This document shows positions 17,352 through 27,749 of a stretch of DNA of 64,000 nucleotides, piece by piece. Source of the DNA: Pseudomonas sp. Irchel s3h14 (lineage in GTDB: Bacteria; Pseudomonadota; Gammaproteobacteria; Pseudomonadales; Pseudomonadaceae); contig NZ_FYDJ01000001.1 of the NCBI RefSeq assembly GCF_900187425.1, forward strand, positions 682,001 to 746,000. The letters are read 5' to 3'. The position numbers and the translations under genes were made by a program. Below the pieces are notes generated by a model, which saw only the letters and a program-made list of their open reading frames with translations, searched no databases and was not told the origin of the DNA. Numbering within the stretch: the stretch's first letter is position 1; the number at the start of each line of letters is the position of its first letter.

Positions 17352-18635
17352 ATGAACTTGTTCAGCTTGCGGCGCAATCCTCCGAGTCTTGATGACTTGG
17401 CCGTGGACGCCTTCCTGCCGTCCAAAGACGACAATCTTTCCAGCGAGTGCCTGATGCCCAGTGTCGAGCGACCGAAACAGATATTCGTGCGCGGCCAGGG
17501 TTCATGGTTGTGGGACAGCGATGACCGCGCGTATCTGGATTTCTCACAGGGTGGCGGGGCCAATAGCCTTGGACACAGCCCTTCGGTACTGGTCAACGCC
17601 ATTGCGATGCAAGCTCAGTCGCTGATTAATCCCGGTTTCGGCCTGCATAACCGCGGCATGCTCAATCTTGCTGAGCGCCTCTGCTCCAGCACCGGCAGTG
17701 ATCAGGCGTATCTGCTCAACAGTGGCAGCGAAGCCTGTGAAGCGGCGATCAAACTGGCGCGCAAATGGGGCCAACGACATCGCGGCGGGGCCTCGCGGAT
17801 CATCGTTGCCAACAACGGTTGCCATGGTCGTAGTCTGGGGACGATTTCGGCGTCGGACAGTTCGAATCTGACTAACCGATTCGAGCCGTTGCTTCCAGGC
17901 TTCAGTCACGTGCCGTTCAATGATCTTCCGGCCTTGCATGCGGCCGTCGATGCCCAGACCGTGGCGATCATGCTCGAACCGATCCAGAGCGAAGCCGGGG
18001 TGATACCGGCCACCGAGCATTACCTCAAAGGGGTCGAGCGCCTGTGCCGTGAGCTGGGCATTCTGCTGATCTTTGACGAAGTGCAAACCGGTATCGGCCG
18101 TTGCGGCACTTTGCTCGCCGAACAATCCTACGGCGTGCGGGCAGACATCGTCGTTCTCGGCAAAGGGCTGGGTGGTGGCGTGCCATTGGCGGCGTTGCTG
18201 GCGCGGGGCAAAGCCTGCTGTTTCGACGTCGGCGAAGTGATGGGTACTCATCATGGCAATGCACTGATGACGGCTGCCGGGCTTGCCGTGCTCAACAGCG
18301 TGCAGGACAAGGGATTTCTCGATCATGTCGGGGAAACCGGTCAGCACCTGAGCGAAGGTCTGCAGCGTTTATCCCATCGCTATGGTCACGGCGAGTTGCG
18401 CGGGCTAGGACTGTTCTGGGGGCTTACCTTGTCCGACGAATCGGCTGATGCCGTCGTCAAAGCGGCGTTGTACGAAGGCTTGCTGCTCAACGCTCCGCAG
18501 CCTGATTGCCTGCGCTTTACCCCGGCCCTGACCGTCAGCAAAGCCAATATCGACGAAATGCTCCTGCGCCTGGCCCGCGCCTTCTCCCGTGTGCGCACTG
18601 CGCAACTGCAGTGTCGCAAAGGGATTGCCGTCTGA
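17352..18635 (+). CDS. Class III PLP-dependent aminotransferase
   Basis: 427 residues, acetylornithine/ornithine-aminotransferase-like. SGSEACEAAIKLARKW, DEVQTGIGRCG and the PLP lysine Lys271 in VLGKGLGGGVPLAALL are clear. The amino donor is unknown. An aminotransferase gene (called pqqI in one fluorescens-group strain, recalled and uncertain) is reported near pqq genes, but a role in PQQ formation is not established. It is divergent from the LysR gene and ends at a strong terminator. Confidence 0.88.
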   Translation: MNLFSLRRNPPSLDDLAVDAFLPSKDDNLSSECLMPSVERPKQIFVRGQGSWLWDSDDRAYLDFSQGGGANSLGHSPSVLVNAIAMQAQSLINPGFGLHNRGMLNLAERLCSSTGSDQAYLLNSGSEACEAAIKLARKWGQRHRGGASRIIVANNGCHGRSLGTISASDSSNLTNRFEPLLPGFSHVPFNDLPALHAAVDAQTVAIMLEPIQSEAGVIPATEHYLKGVERLCRELGILLIFDEVQTGIGRCGTLLAEQSYGVRADIVVLGKGLGGGVPLAALLARGKACCFDVGEVMGTHHGNALMTAAGLAVLNSVQDKGFLDHVGETGQHLSEGLQRLSHRYGHGELRGLGLFWGLTLSDESADAVVKAALYEGLLLNAPQPDCLRFTPALTVSKANIDEMLLRLARAFSRVRTAQLQCRKGIAV

Positions 18636-18684
18636 TCAGACCCGTCCTACACGAACTCCCGAACCGTCTCGCGGTATAACGCAT

Positions 18685-18724
18685 CGCCCCATGCCTGATT
18701 CTTTTGGCGTGGGGCGTTTTTTTG
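18685..18724 (+). terminator. Intrinsic terminator after the aminotransferase
   Basis: CGCCCCATGCC pairs with GGCGTGGGGCG (one G-T wobble), followed by seven Ts. Confidence 0.88.
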
Positions 18725-18843
18725 TCTCTGCATTTCGCCGGAAAGGTTTCACTCTCGGACGTGATGGCACTGAACCCTGACGAACGGCAAAGGTCGATTA
18801 GCTGTAGGCTCACACGAGCCAACTTTAATCAGGAACTGACCCC

Positions 18844-19002
18844 ATGGACTTTATTCGCATCATCATCGCCATTCTGTTGCCGCCACTGGGTGTGTTTCTG
18901 CAAGTCGGTTTCGCCGGGGCGTTCTGGCTGAATATTCTGCTGACGCTGTGCGGTTACATCCCCGGGATCGTGCATGCGGTGTACATCATCGCCAAGCGCT
19001 GA
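18844..19002 (+). CDS. Pmp3/YqaE-type small membrane protein
   Basis: 52 residues: MDFIRIIIAILLPPLGVFLQVG then two hydrophobic helices and GYIPGIVHAVYIIAKR. This is the hallmark of the Pmp3 (UPF0057) proteolipid family, linked to membrane potential and salt or cold stress. Start ATG 18844 follows AGGAACTGACCCC, a plausible ribosome site. It stands alone between a terminator and an extragenic repeat. Confidence 0.9.
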   Translation: MDFIRIIIAILLPPLGVFLQVGFAGAFWLNILLTLCGYIPGIVHAVYIIAKR

Positions 19003-19018
19003 AATCATCGGCGTCAGG

Positions 19019-19130
19019 TAGATCGCTTTCGCGAGCAAGCCCGCTCCCACATTCGACCGTATTCCCCTGGGAGGACTCGGTCAGTGTGGGAGTGGCGGTG
19101 CGACGATTCGACTTGCTCGCGAAAGGGGCA
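19019..19130. repeat. Extragenic palindrome pair (REP-like)
   Basis: TTTCGCGAGCAAGC near 19027 and GCTTGCTCGCGAAA-type sequence (ACTTGCTCGCGAAA) near 19112 face each other, with matching CTCCCACA / TGTGGGAG inner arms. It lies between the Pmp3-like gene and the convergent peptidase gene. Confidence 0.8.
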
Positions 19131-19157
19131 CCGCAATTTCCGCACTCAGCGCGACCT

Positions 19158-20984
19158 TCAGTCCGCCAACGCCATCACCCTTCGATAAAACAACCATTCC
19201 TGTTCCAGCGCATGGGCCTGATTGCCGGCCTTGCGAAAGCCATGGCGTTCGTCGGCGTAGTAATGCGCTTCAACCAGAATGCCGTTGTCCCGTAGCGCCG
19301 TGACCATGTCGCGGGTCTGTTGCGGCACCACCACGGCGTCCAGTTCACCCTGAAAGAAAATCACCGGCACACGGATGTTGCCCGCGTGCAGCAACGGCGT
19401 TCGAGCGGCGTAGCGTTCGGCATCCTGCACCGGGTCGCCGATCAGCCAATCCAGATAATCGCCTTCGAACTTGTGGGTCGTCCGACCCAGCGCCACAGGA
19501 TCACTGACGCCATACAGGCTGGCGCCGGCGCGGAAGACTGTGTGAAAGGCCAGCGCGCACAGTGTGGTGTAGCCGCCAGCACTGCCGCCGCGAATAAACG
19601 CCTTGTTGCCGTCGATCAGTCCGCGATCGGCGAGATGAGCGACGACGGCGCAGGCGTCCTCCACGTCCACTTCGCCCCAGCTCAAATGCAGCGCTTGTCG
19701 ATAAGCCCGGCCATAGCCACTGCTGCCGCGGTAATTGAGGTCGGCCACGGCGAAGCCGCGTTGCGCCCAATACTGGATGCGCGGATCGAGCATGGGGTAG
19801 CAGGCCGAAGTCGGGCCACCGTGGATAAACACCACCAGAGGCGGTTTCGCATCACCGGTCATCGCTGGATAGAAGAAGCCGTGTGCCTCGCCCGAACCGC
19901 TTGGGTAGCGCAGGGTTTGCGGAACGCTGATCTGCTCGGCAGGCAACGGTGCAATACCGCCAGCCAGTGTTTTGACCTGCCGGGTATGGCGGTCGATGGC
20001 AATGACTGCCGATGAGCTGACTGGCGAAGCGGCGATGCAGTAAATGAACTGCTCATCCAGTGCGAGAGAGCGGAAGCGGCTGTAATCGCCAGTGAAATCT
20101 TCACCGGCGTCACCACAAAGACCCAGTCTGCCAAATCCGTCTTCGGTCCAGCTCGCCAGATAGCGGTCTTCGCTCAGCGGCAACCAGGTGCAGCCACCCA
20201 ACTGCCACGGCGCTGGTCCATGATCAGCGGCGGCACTCGGCAGCGGGCTCAAACCGTCTGCCGATTCCACCCAAGGCTGCCAGTAGCCGCCGCGATCAGT
20301 CAGGCAAAACAGACGGCCGCTGGTATCGAATCTCGGTTGTTGCAGCGATTCCTCGGCGTCTCCGCCAGCCACGCAACGCGGTGGAGCAAAACGGCCGTCG
20401 TTCTGGCGTTCGGTAACCATCAGGCGAGTCGCGGTCCATGGCTGATCCGGGCGGCTCCACTCGATCCACGCCAGTCGTTGCGCGTCGGGACTCAACGTCG
20501 GCGCGGCGTAGAAGTCGGCGCCTTCGGCCAGCAGATGACGTACTCCATCAGCCACATCTATAGCGACCAGACGATGCCGATCGCGGTTTTCTTCAACCGC
20601 CAATACCTGCCCGTTAGCGAACTGCAGATCGCCGTATCGGCATTCGCCTGAGCTCAGTAACTCAGGTGTCTCGCCGGCCAGCGACTGCCGATACAGCTGT
20701 TGGTCCGCCTCGTTGACGAACACTATCCCGTCATCGGTCAGACAGAACGCGCCGCCGCCGTATTCGTACACGCGACTGCGCACACTGAAGCCCGCTGACG
20801 TCAGGCAATGCGCCTGGCTGTCACGCCAATGCCAGATTCGGCAGGCGGCGTCCTCGGGGCGGTACTCGTTCCAGAACAAGCCATGTGGGCCGACCTGCAA
20901 CTCGGCGAAGTCGATGCCGGCCGCAACAGCCTTGGCAGCGCTGAAGGGTTCAGCTTTTAGCGATGAGTCGTGAATTTCGTTCAT
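19158..20984 (-). CDS. S9-family (prolyl oligopeptidase-type) peptidase of the pqq cluster
   Basis: 608 residues. The N-terminal two thirds form a beta-propeller-like domain. The C-terminal alpha/beta hydrolase domain has the nucleophile motif [10 protein letters not shown], and late Asp (GELDAVVVP) and His (ADERHGF) positions complete the triad. It overlaps the 3' end of pqqE by 35 bases, so it is almost certainly the last gene of the operon. The homologue is called PqqH in P. aeruginosa and PqqM in some fluorescens strains (recalled; names conflict). A role in processing PqqA or its fragments is plausible but unproved. Confidence 0.9.
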   Translation of the reverse strand: MNEIHDSSLKAEPFSAAKAVAAGIDFAELQVGPHGLFWNEYRPEDAACRIWHWRDSQAHCLTSAGFSVRSRVYEYGGGAFCLTDDGIVFVNEADQQLYRQSLAGETPELLSSGECRYGDLQFANGQVLAVEENRDRHRLVAIDVADGVRHLLAEGADFYAAPTLSPDAQRLAWIEWSRPDQPWTATRLMVTERQNDGRFAPPRCVAGGDAEESLQQPRFDTSGRLFCLTDRGGYWQPWVESADGLSPLPSAAADHGPAPWQLGGCTWLPLSEDRYLASWTEDGFGRLGLCGDAGEDFTGDYSRFRSLALDEQFIYCIAASPVSSSAVIAIDRHTRQVKTLAGGIAPLPAEQISVPQTLRYPSGSGEAHGFFYPAMTGDAKPPLVVFIHGGPTSACYPMLDPRIQYWAQRGFAVADLNYRGSSGYGRAYRQALHLSWGEVDVEDACAVVAHLADRGLIDGNKAFIRGGSAGGYTTLCALAFHTVFRAGASLYGVSDPVALGRTTHKFEGDYLDWLIGDPVQDAERYAARTPLLHAGNIRVPVIFFQGELDAVVVPQQTRDMVTALRDNGILVEAHYYADERHGFRKAGNQAHALEQEWLFYRRVMALAD

Positions 20985-22125
20985 TGCGAAAGGCCAGTTG
21001 TTCGATGGTCTGGGTCGCGTGCTCGGCTTCTTCGCGGGCCTTGAGGATCACGCCGTGATGTTCGGACTTGCTGCACACCGGGTCGGCGTTGCTCGCGTCA
21101 CCCGTGAGCATGAACGCCTGGCAGCGACAGCCGCCGAAGTCTTTTTCTTTCTCGTCGCAGGAACGGCACGGCTCGGGCATCCAGTCGTAACCGCGAAAGC
21201 GGTTGAAGCCGAACGAGTCATACCAGATGTGCTGCATGCTGTGGTCGCGCACGTTGGGAAACTGCACCGGCATCTGTCGGGCACCGTGACACGGCAGGGC
21301 GGTTCCGTCCGGTGTGACTGTCAGAAAAATACTGCCCCAGCCATTCATGCAGGCTTTCGGGCGCTCTTCGTAATAGTCGGGGGTGACGAAAATCAGCTTG
21401 CACGGATGCCCTTCGGCTTCGAGCTTGGCGCGGTATTCGTTGGTGATGCGTTCGGCTCGGACCAGTTGTTCCTTGGTCGGCAACAGACCGACCCGATTGA
21501 GCTGCGCCCAACCGTAGAACTGGCACGTGGCGAGTTCCACAAAGTCCGCCTCAAGGGCGATGCACAGCTCGATGATCCGGTCGATCTTGTCGATGTTGTG
21601 CCGATGGGTCACGAAGTTCAGCACCATCGGATAGCCGTGGGCTTTCACCGCGCGGGCCATTTCCAGCTTCTGGGCGAAGGCTTTTTTCGAGCCGGCCAAC
21701 AAGTTGTTCACTTGCTCGTCGCTGGCCTGGAAGCTGATCTGAATGTGGTCCAGGCCGGCCTTCTTGAAGTCGCTGATTTTCTGCTCGGTCAGGCCGATAC
21801 CGGAGGTGATCAGGTTGGTGTAGAAACCCAGCTTGCGCGCCTCGGTGATCAGCTCGGCGAGGTCCTGGCGCACCAGCGGTTCACCGCCGGAAAAGCCCAA
21901 TTGCGCCGCGCCCATCTCCCGCGCTTCGCGGAACACCTTGATCCACTGCTCAGTACTGAGTTCTTTGCCTTGCTCGGCGAAGTCCAGCGGATTAGAGCAG
22001 TACGGGCATTGCAGCGGGCAGCGATAAGTCAACTCGGCCAGCAGCCACAGTGGCAGGCCGATTTCCGGTTTGGGCGGTAACTTGTCTGACGCGCAATCAG
22101 GCAAGTTCGATCCAGTGCTGAGCAC
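20950..22125 (-). CDS. pqqE: PqqA peptide cyclase (radical SAM)
   Basis: 391 residues if it starts at the GTG at 22125, preceded by GGAGG with a 6-base gap; the longer frame to 22218 lies fully inside pqqD. The CxxxCxxC motif in [14 protein letters not shown] binds the SAM cluster. A C-terminal SPASM region ([27 protein letters not shown]) binds auxiliary clusters. PqqE joins Glu and Tyr side chains of PqqA through a carbon-carbon bond. It overlaps pqqD by 29 bases. Confidence 0.95.
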   Translation of the reverse strand: MLSTGSNLPDCASDKLPPKPEIGLPLWLLAELTYRCPLQCPYCSNPLDFAEQGKELSTEQWIKVFREAREMGAAQLGFSGGEPLVRQDLAELITEARKLGFYTNLITSGIGLTEQKISDFKKAGLDHIQISFQASDEQVNNLLAGSKKAFAQKLEMARAVKAHGYPMVLNFVTHRHNIDKIDRIIELCIALEADFVELATCQFYGWAQLNRVGLLPTKEQLVRAERITNEYRAKLEAEGHPCKLIFVTPDYYEERPKACMNGWGSIFLTVTPDGTALPCHGARQMPVQFPNVRDHSMQHIWYDSFGFNRFRGYDWMPEPCRSCDEKEKDFGGCRCQAFMLTGDASNADPVCSKSEHHGVILKAREEAEHATQTIEQLAFRNERNSRLIAKS

Positions 22126-22372
22126 GGGCGACCTCCATGAATTGCTCGATGTCGTCACCGAGCTCGGGCACGCCAGGGAACTGTGCGTCCAGTTCGGCGA
22201 TGATCGTCGCGACGTCACGCTCGCCGTCGATCAAACCGCCGATCAGTGCGGCGCTTTCGTTGAGTTTGATCATGCCTTCCGGGTAGAGCAGCACATGACC
22301 TTTCTGCGCCGGTTCGTACTGGAAGCGGTAGCCGGGACGCCAGGTCGGGGTCTTGCTGCGATCAAAACTCAT
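22097..22372 (-). CDS. pqqD: PQQ biosynthesis peptide chaperone
   Basis: 91 residues, normal for Pqq[34 protein letters not shown] is the winged-helix peptide-binding fold that presents PqqA to PqqE. It overlaps pqqC by 4 bases and pqqE by 29, so the three are translated as a unit. Confidence 0.96.
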   Translation of the reverse strand: MSFDRSKTPTWRPGYRFQYEPAQKGHVLLYPEGMIKLNESAALIGGLIDGERDVATIIAELDAQFPGVPELGDDIEQFMEVARAQHWIELA

Positions 22373-23121
22373 AAGGTGATTCCTTTATGCCAGACCCGTT
22401 GCTCGGTCACGCTGTGATACGGCGGGCGTTTCAGTTCGTAGGCCATGCTCATGGCATCGAGCATGCTCCAAAGAATGTCCAGTTTGAACTGGAGAATTTC
22501 CAGCATGCGCTCTTGACCGGCCCGCGTCGTGTAGTGCTGCAAAGTGATTGCCAAGCCGTGTTCCACGTCGCGGCGTGCCTGACCCAGACGCGTGCGGAAA
22601 TACTCGTAACCAGCCGGATCGATCCACGGGTAATGCTGCGGCCAACTGTCCAGCCGCGACTGGTGGATCTGCGGCGCAAACAGTTCGGTCAGCGAGCTGC
22701 TGGCGGCTTCCTGCCAACTGGCACGGCGGGCGAAGTTGACGTAGGCATCGACGGCAAAACGTACACCGGGCAATACCAATTCCTGCGAGCGTAGCTGATC
22801 CGGGTCGAGGCCGACCGCTTGCCCAAGACGCAGCCAGGCTTCGATGCCGCCGTCTTCGCCGGGGGCGCCGTCATGGTCGAGCAAACGCTGAATCCACTCA
22901 CGACGAATCTCGCGGTCCGGGCAGTTGGCGAGGATCGCGGCGTCCTTGAGTGGGATGTTCACCTGATAGTAGAAACGGTTGGCCACCCAGCCCTGGATCT
23001 GTTCGCGCGTTGCCCTGCCTTCATACATCGCCACGTGGTATGGGTGATGGATGTGGTAGTAGGCGCCTTTGGCCCTTAACGCCGCTTCGAACTCGGCGGG
23101 GGACATTGCTGTGTCAGTCAT
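22369..23121 (-). CDS. pqqC: Pyrroloquinoline-quinone synthase
   Basis: 250 residues from ATG 23121 ([29 protein letters not shown]); an upstream in-frame start at 23241 would read through the repeat between pqqB and pqqC and is rejected. PqqC is a cofactor-free oxidase that closes the ring and removes eight electrons in the last step. [15 protein letters not shown] and the late [13 protein letters not shown] segment carry active-site residues. Confidence 0.97.
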   Translation of the reverse strand: MTDTAMSPAEFEAALRAKGAYYHIHHPYHVAMYEGRATREQIQGWVANRFYYQVNIPLKDAAILANCPDREIRREWIQRLLDHDGAPGEDGGIEAWLRLGQAVGLDPDQLRSQELVLPGVRFAVDAYVNFARRASWQEAASSSLTELFAPQIHQSRLDSWPQHYPWIDPAGYEYFRTRLGQARRDVEHGLAITLQHYTTRAGQERMLEILQFKLDILWSMLDAMSMAYELKRPPYHSVTEQRVWHKGITL

Positions 23122-23172
23122 TTCGGTTCTCCGGGTACGACCGGTGGATTCTTTGGTGCCTGGTCGGACGCC

Positions 23173-23236
23173 TTCGCGGGCAAGCCTCGCTCCTACAGGG
23201 CACGCTCTTGTAGGAGCTGAGCTTGCTCGCGATGGG
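23173..23236. repeat. Extragenic palindrome between pqqB and pqqC
   Basis: CGCGGGCAAGCCTCGCTCCTACA and TGTAGGAGC...GCTTGCTCGCG arms face each other across a short loop. The repeat would form a hairpin in the pqqB-pqqC mRNA. It separates the otherwise tight operon by about 120 bases. Confidence 0.85.
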
Positions 23237-23244
23237 GCCATCCG

Positions 23245-24156
23245 CTACAGCACAATACTCATGCCGTCATACGCCACTTCAACATCACGCCGAGCCAGTT
23301 CTGCACGCTCTGGCGAATCCTCATCGAGAATCGGGTTGGTGTTGTTGATGTGGATAAGTACTTTGCGCTGGTTGGGCAGCTGTTCCAGCACTTCCAGCAT
23401 GCCGCCGGGGCCGTTCTGCGCCAGGTGGCCCATTTCACGACCGGTGCGGGTGCCGACGCCACGGCGCTGCATTTCGTCGTCATCCCACATCGTGCCGTCC
23501 ACCAGCAGACAATCGCTGCCCGCCATGATCTCCAGCAGCGGTGCGTCGACCTTGCCCAGGCCCGGTGCGTAGAACAGTTTGCCGCCGGTGTTGAGGTCTT
23601 CAACGATCAGGCCGATGTTGTCGCCGGGGTGCGGGTCGAAACGGTGCGGCGAGTACGGCGGTGCGGCGCTGCGCAACGGCAGAGGGGTGAAACGAAGACT
23701 CGGGCAGCCCGGGATGATGAAGCTGCGGTCAAGCTCGATCTGGTTCCAGGTCAGCCCGCCGTTCCAGTGGGTCAGCATGGTGAACAGCGGGAAACCGGTG
23801 CTCAGGTCTTCGTGGACCATGTCGGTGCACCAGACCTGGTGCGGGCAACCTTCGCGCAGGCTGAGCAGACCGGTGGTGTGGTCGATCTGGCTGTCCATCA
23901 GGATGATCGCGTTGATGCCGGTATCGCGCAGGGCGCGGCCCGGTTGCATCGGGGCGAAGCTCTGGAGCTGGGCGCGGATATCCGGCGATGCGTTGCACAA
24001 CACCCAGTTCACGCCGTTATCGGAAATCGCGATAGACGACTGAGTCCGCGCCTTGGCGTTCAGGCTGCCATCGCGAAAGCCGGCGCAGTTCACGCAGTTG
24101 CAGTTCCACTGGGGGAAACCACCGCCGGCGGCGGAACCTAGAATCTGGACAAACAT
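23245..24156 (-). CDS. pqqB: PQQ biosynthesis protein PqqB
   Basis: 303 residues from ATG 24156 ([24 protein letters not shown]); the longer frame to 24216 runs into the terminator after pqqA. Metallo-beta-lactamase fold with the metal ligands near [10 protein letters not shown] and HINNTNP. PqqB is thought to hydroxylate the tyrosine part of the PQQ precursor. Confidence 0.97.
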   Translation of the reverse strand: MFVQILGSAAGGGFPQWNCNCVNCAGFRDGSLNAKARTQSSIAISDNGVNWVLCNASPDIRAQLQSFAPMQPGRALRDTGINAIILMDSQIDHTTGLLSLREGCPHQVWCTDMVHEDLSTGFPLFTMLTHWNGGLTWNQIELDRSFIIPGCPSLRFTPLPLRSAAPPYSPHRFDPHPGDNIGLIVEDLNTGGKLFYAPGLGKVDAPLLEIMAGSDCLLVDGTMWDDDEMQRRGVGTRTGREMGHLAQNGPGGMLEVLEQLPNQRKVLIHINNTNPILDEDSPERAELARRDVEVAYDGMSIVL

Positions 24157-24180
24157 GGCCGCTCCATCATTCGAAAACTG

Positions 24181-24212
24181 AAAATAAAAACGCCTCGGCG
24201 AGCCGAGGCGTT
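24181..24212 (-). terminator. Terminator/attenuator between pqqA and pqqB
   Basis: Eleven-base arms (24189-24199 and 24202-24212; AACGCCTCGGC / GCCGAGGCGTT) are followed on the minus strand by TTTTTATTTT. It lies 20 bases after pqqA. Partial read-through would give much more pqqA than downstream message, as reported for other pqq operons. Confidence 0.88.
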
Positions 24213-24231
24213 GCACTGCGCTACAAAAAGA

Positions 24232-24306
24232 TTAGCGGCTTGCGAAGTACATGGTGACTTCAAAGCCGATACGCAGGTCGGTGTAAGCAGGTTTGGACCA
24301 GGACAT
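24232..24306 (-). CDS. pqqA: PQQ precursor peptide
   Basis: 24 residues, MSWSKPAYTDLRIGFEVTMY followed by FASR. Glu16 and Tyr20, which become PQQ, are in the conserved E-V-T-M-Y context. The ATG at 24306 follows GGAGCG with a normal gap. It is the first gene of pqqABCDE; about 155 bases separate it from pqqF upstream on the same strand. Confidence 0.98.
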   Translation of the reverse strand: MSWSKPAYTDLRIGFEVTMYFASR

Positions 24307-24461
24307 AGAAGCGCTCCTTCAGGTGATGGGACAGTTGAGATCTATACATATAGTCCACCTCCAGCCGGAGATGTTCAGATAGTTAGGTGGCTATGTTACT
24401 CAAAATTACAGGGCGATTGGCCGGGAATCTTTGAGAAAGCTAATTGCAGCACCGGTAATGA

Positions 24462-26894
24462 TCATTTTGCCGCTTGCCAAGGCGATGCCGGGCAAGGTCC
24501 GCTGGCCAGACAGCGCCAACCGCCTTCGGCCTGATTCAGTCGTTGTACGGCGGCCAGTAACGTTTCACGGTCGATCGTCAGAATCGTCTGAGGTAGAAGC
24601 TCCAGATAATCCGACGAGCGGCCGGCCAGTTTGCCCTGCCAAAGCAGTTCGGCGGCCTGCGCATTGGGCAGCGCCGCGCTATCGAATTGATCGGCCAGTG
24701 CCTGGCGCTGGCCGATGAAAGTCTCGTGATCGATATCGTCGATCATCCCGGCCAATCCACGCAGGAAGTGTTCGATGTGTTCCAGCAGATCCAGAGGGGC
24801 GACGCTGGGTGATTGCACGCCGAACAACAATCCTGTCTGCCCATGGATCTGCCGCAGGGCGCTGAACACCGCATAGCCGAGCTGCAGTTCTACCCGCAGG
24901 CGTTGGTAAAACGGCGTCTGGCAGAGGTGAGCAAGCAAGCGCCAGGCGGCTTCGTCAGCGATGTCTGCGGTTGCGGTCGGGCAGAAGAGCAACAAGGCGT
25001 GTTCGCTGGACCCGGTATCGACCGCGCTCCACAGATGCTGCGCGTTTATCGGGGAGGGCGGCGTCAGTTGATTGTCCGCAGTGCCGGGCACACGACTCAA
25101 GGCAAGGCCCATCGCCGCTTGTGTCTGGGCGGACAGGCCGGTCGCCAGACCATCCCAGCGTGCGCTCGACCAAAGCTGGATCAAATCGTCCGAGTCAGCG
25201 GTGCGCTCAAGGCAGTGATCGGGCAGCGCTTTAAGCAACTGTCGAATGGGCATCAACGCAGCGCTCGGCGGCTCTTCTTGCGAGAAACTGGCATCAGGTT
25301 TTGTCAGTTCTTTCAGCGTATGTTCGAGGACGGTCGGCATCGGCTCCTGTAGCCCGGTCATTTTCAGCAGCCATTCATTGCCTGATGCGCGGAAGGAAAA
25401 ATCGACACCTGCCTGACGAGCGTCTTCACGCAACGGCTGAAGGCGGTTTTCCAGGCTCATTTGAACGTTGCTGCGAGGCGCCGAGTCCAGACGCCAGCGC
25501 AGGTAAACGGTACCTTCGGCACTGTTATCGGGCAACGCCTGACTGAACTGCATGGGCGAACGTTCACGACGACCGCGTGAGCGATCCTGGGCAAAGGTCC
25601 GCAAGCCTCGGTGTTTGCTGGTCTGGCCGCGGATCAGTCCGGCACTCGGGGCCGGAGCTTCTGCGCGTAAAAACGGATTAGGTGTTGGCAGTTGCCATTG
25701 GCCTGTGAAGTTATCCACAGCGCCGATTTGTTTCAGGACGTCCTTGAGGGCTGCAACGCCCGATTCGGATAACCCTGTTTCACGCTGTTCACTGTCGAGT
25801 CGGGCCAGTTGCAGGGCGCCACTGACTTGTTGCTGACGTTGCAGCAGGGCGGCGTATTCTTTGCGCAACCCGGTCCAGGGTTGCTGTGAGGCAAAGAATC
25901 CAAGCCAATCCAGTAGCTGTTCGCGGATCCCGTTGGGCTTCGCGTTGGCAGGCAACGTGAGCTCGATGTGCAACAAAGCCTGGCCGGCGAACTGATACAA
26001 CGGCGCAGCTTTGAGGCTGTCAGTCAGCCCGCACTCATGCAATTGCGCCAGCAGGCCACCGGGTTTCGCCGCGTTCAGCCAATGACACAGGAACGCCAGC
26101 GCCTCGGGCGATGAATCGGACAATGCGTCGAAGGCAAACAGCAGATCCAGTCGACGCTCTCCAGCCTGTTGATAACTTTTGTCCGAAGAGTCCGTCAGCG
26201 ATGTAGGCGTTTGTTGCGGGACCTTTTCCCCTACGGGAATAGCAGCGCTAAAGCGCTGAGCCATCGCCCTCAACTCATCGAGACTCTGCGGCCCAGCCAA
26301 GCACAAGGTCATTTGCCCGGTCTGATAAAACCGCTGATAGAAACCCTGCAAGGCTTGCTGGAACTCAGGTTGCGGCACCGGCAGGCTGTAGCGGTTGCCA
26401 GCATGAAACGCTCGGAGTGGATGCGCCGCTGAAACACCGTCGAACAGCGCGAATTGCTGTTGAGAGGTCGTATCCCGCGACCAGGCGACAAATTCTGCGT
26501 GCAGCACTTCCCGTTCCCGCCGCTGATCGTCCGGATTCATACGTGGATGAGCGAGCATGTCCGACAGGCGCTCCAGTCCCCCGGTAAACGCTTGAGGCGG
26601 TAACTCGAAAAAGTAGTCAGTGGTGCGTTCGCTGGTCCGCGCATTCACCTGACCGCCATGACCCTGGACGTAGGCCATCAGTGCTTGGCTCGCAGGAAAA
26701 CGCTCTGTACCGAGAAACAGCAGGTGTTCGAGAAAGTGCGCCAGCCCGGGCCAGGCCAGCGGCACGTCATGGCTGCCCGCCGCGACGCGCAACGCCGCAG
26801 CACTGCGCTTCAAATCGGGAACATGACGCAGCGTCACCCGCAGACCGTTGGCCAGGGTTTCAGTGTGAAGGTGGGGGTGATTCAGCGCAGGCAT
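24462..26894 (-). CDS. pqqF: PQQ-linked zinc protease
   Basis: 810 residues from ATG 26894 (MPALNHPHLHTETLANGL), 5 bases after GGAAG. M16 (pitrilysin) family: inverted zinc motif HFLEH near residue 53 within WPGLAHFLEHLLFLGTERFP, and downstream glutamate in the REREVLHAEF helix. In the family it removes the peptide flanks of PqqA. It lies just upstream of pqqA and 42 bases downstream of davA on the same strand. Confidence 0.95.
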   Translation of the reverse strand: MPALNHPHLHTETLANGLRVTLRHVPDLKRSAAALRVAAGSHDVPLAWPGLAHFLEHLLFLGTERFPASQALMAYVQGHGGQVNARTSERTTDYFFELPPQAFTGGLERLSDMLAHPRMNPDDQRREREVLHAEFVAWSRDTTSQQQFALFDGVSAAHPLRAFHAGNRYSLPVPQPEFQQALQGFYQRFYQTGQMTLCLAGPQSLDELRAMAQRFSAAIPVGEKVPQQTPTSLTDSSDKSYQQAGERRLDLLFAFDALSDSSPEALAFLCHWLNAAKPGGLLAQLHECGLTDSLKAAPLYQFAGQALLHIELTLPANAKPNGIREQLLDWLGFFASQQPWTGLRKEYAALLQRQQQVSGALQLARLDSEQRETGLSESGVAALKDVLKQIGAVDNFTGQWQLPTPNPFLRAEAPAPSAGLIRGQTSKHRGLRTFAQDRSRGRRERSPMQFSQALPDNSAEGTVYLRWRLDSAPRSNVQMSLENRLQPLREDARQAGVDFSFRASGNEWLLKMTGLQEPMPTVLEHTLKELTKPDASFSQEEPPSAALMPIRQLLKALPDHCLERTADSDDLIQLWSSARWDGLATGLSAQTQAAMGLALSRVPGTADNQLTPPSPINAQHLWSAVDTGSSEHALLLFCPTATADIADEAAWRLLAHLCQTPFYQRLRVELQLGYAVFSALRQIHGQTGLLFGVQSPSVAPLDLLEHIEHFLRGLAGMIDDIDHETFIGQRQALADQFDSAALPNAQAAELLWQGKLAGRSSDYLELLPQTILTIDRETLLAAVQRLNQAEGGWRCLASGPCPASPWQAAK

Positions 26895-26942
26895 GAGCAC
26901 TTCCAGAACAGAGAAGCGCTAATGCTAGCGGATAACGGTAGA

Positions 26943-27737
26943 TCAGCGCTTGTTAAGCTCGCTGTAAAGCTCGGGGCGGCGATCGAGGAAGTAGCGATTG
27001 GCGGCGCGGGAATCGACCATCAACTGACGATCCAGCTCGCCGACAATCAGCGCTTCATCAAGGCCCGCCTGGGCGATGCGATTGCCATCCGGCGCGGCGA
27101 TGCTGCTCTGACCGCAATACTGGATCTCGCCTTCGTTGCCGCAATAGTTGGCGTAAGCCACATAGCACTGGTTTTCGAAAGCCCGGGCGCGGACGGTGAC
27201 GTCGGCAATGAAGTCGTAAGGAATCATGTTCGCCGTCGGCACCAGAATCAGCTCGGCGCCGGCCAGGGCCAGGCGTCGGGCGTTTTCCGGGAACTCCAGG
27301 TCGTAGCAAATCAGGAAGCCGAGCTTCCAGCCATTGAGTTCAACCAACGGAAATTCATTCGGTCCGGCGCTGAACATCGAGTGATCGAGGTCGCCGAACA
27401 GGTGAGTCTTGCGGTAGTTGCACAACCGCTCGCCATTGGCGTCGATCAACTGCACGGCGTTGTAAATCTGACCGTCTTCGGTGCGCTCGGGGTAGCCATA
27501 CAAAATGGCGATCCCGGCCGTCTTGGCGATGCGCGCGATCTGCTGCGCCGACTCACCGTTGTACACCTCCGCCAGCACGCTGACCGCGTCGAGGCCGATG
27601 TTGTAGCCGGTCAAAAACATCTCCGGCAGCACCAGCAAATCCGCGCCCTTGGCTTCCAGCGCCAATTGATGCAGACGTTGCAGGTTACCGGCGACATCCA
27701 GGGGCAGCGGTGGACATTGGTAAAGGGCTACGCGCAT
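26943..27737 (-). CDS. davA: 5-aminovaleramide amidase (carbon-nitrogen hydrolase)
   Basis: 264 residues. Nitrilase-fold catalytic set: Glu in VLPEMFLTGYN, Lys in NYRKTHLFG and Cys in LGFLICYDLEFPEN. Sequence closely resembles P. putida DavA as I recall it. It hydrolyses 5-aminovaleramide, the product of DavB, to 5-aminovalerate in lysine breakdown. Only 12 bases separate it from davB, so it is co-transcribed. Confidence 0.93.
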   Translation of the reverse strand: MRVALYQCPPLPLDVAGNLQRLHQLALEAKGADLLVLPEMFLTGYNIGLDAVSVLAEVYNGESAQQIARIAKTAGIAILYGYPERTEDGQIYNAVQLIDANGERLCNYRKTHLFGDLDHSMFSAGPNEFPLVELNGWKLGFLICYDLEFPENARRLALAGAELILVPTANMIPYDFIADVTVRARAFENQCYVAYANYCGNEGEIQYCGQSSIAAPDGNRIAQAGLDEALIVGELDRQLMVDSRAANRYFLDRRPELYSELNKR

Positions 27738-27749
27738 TTCGGATTCCTT

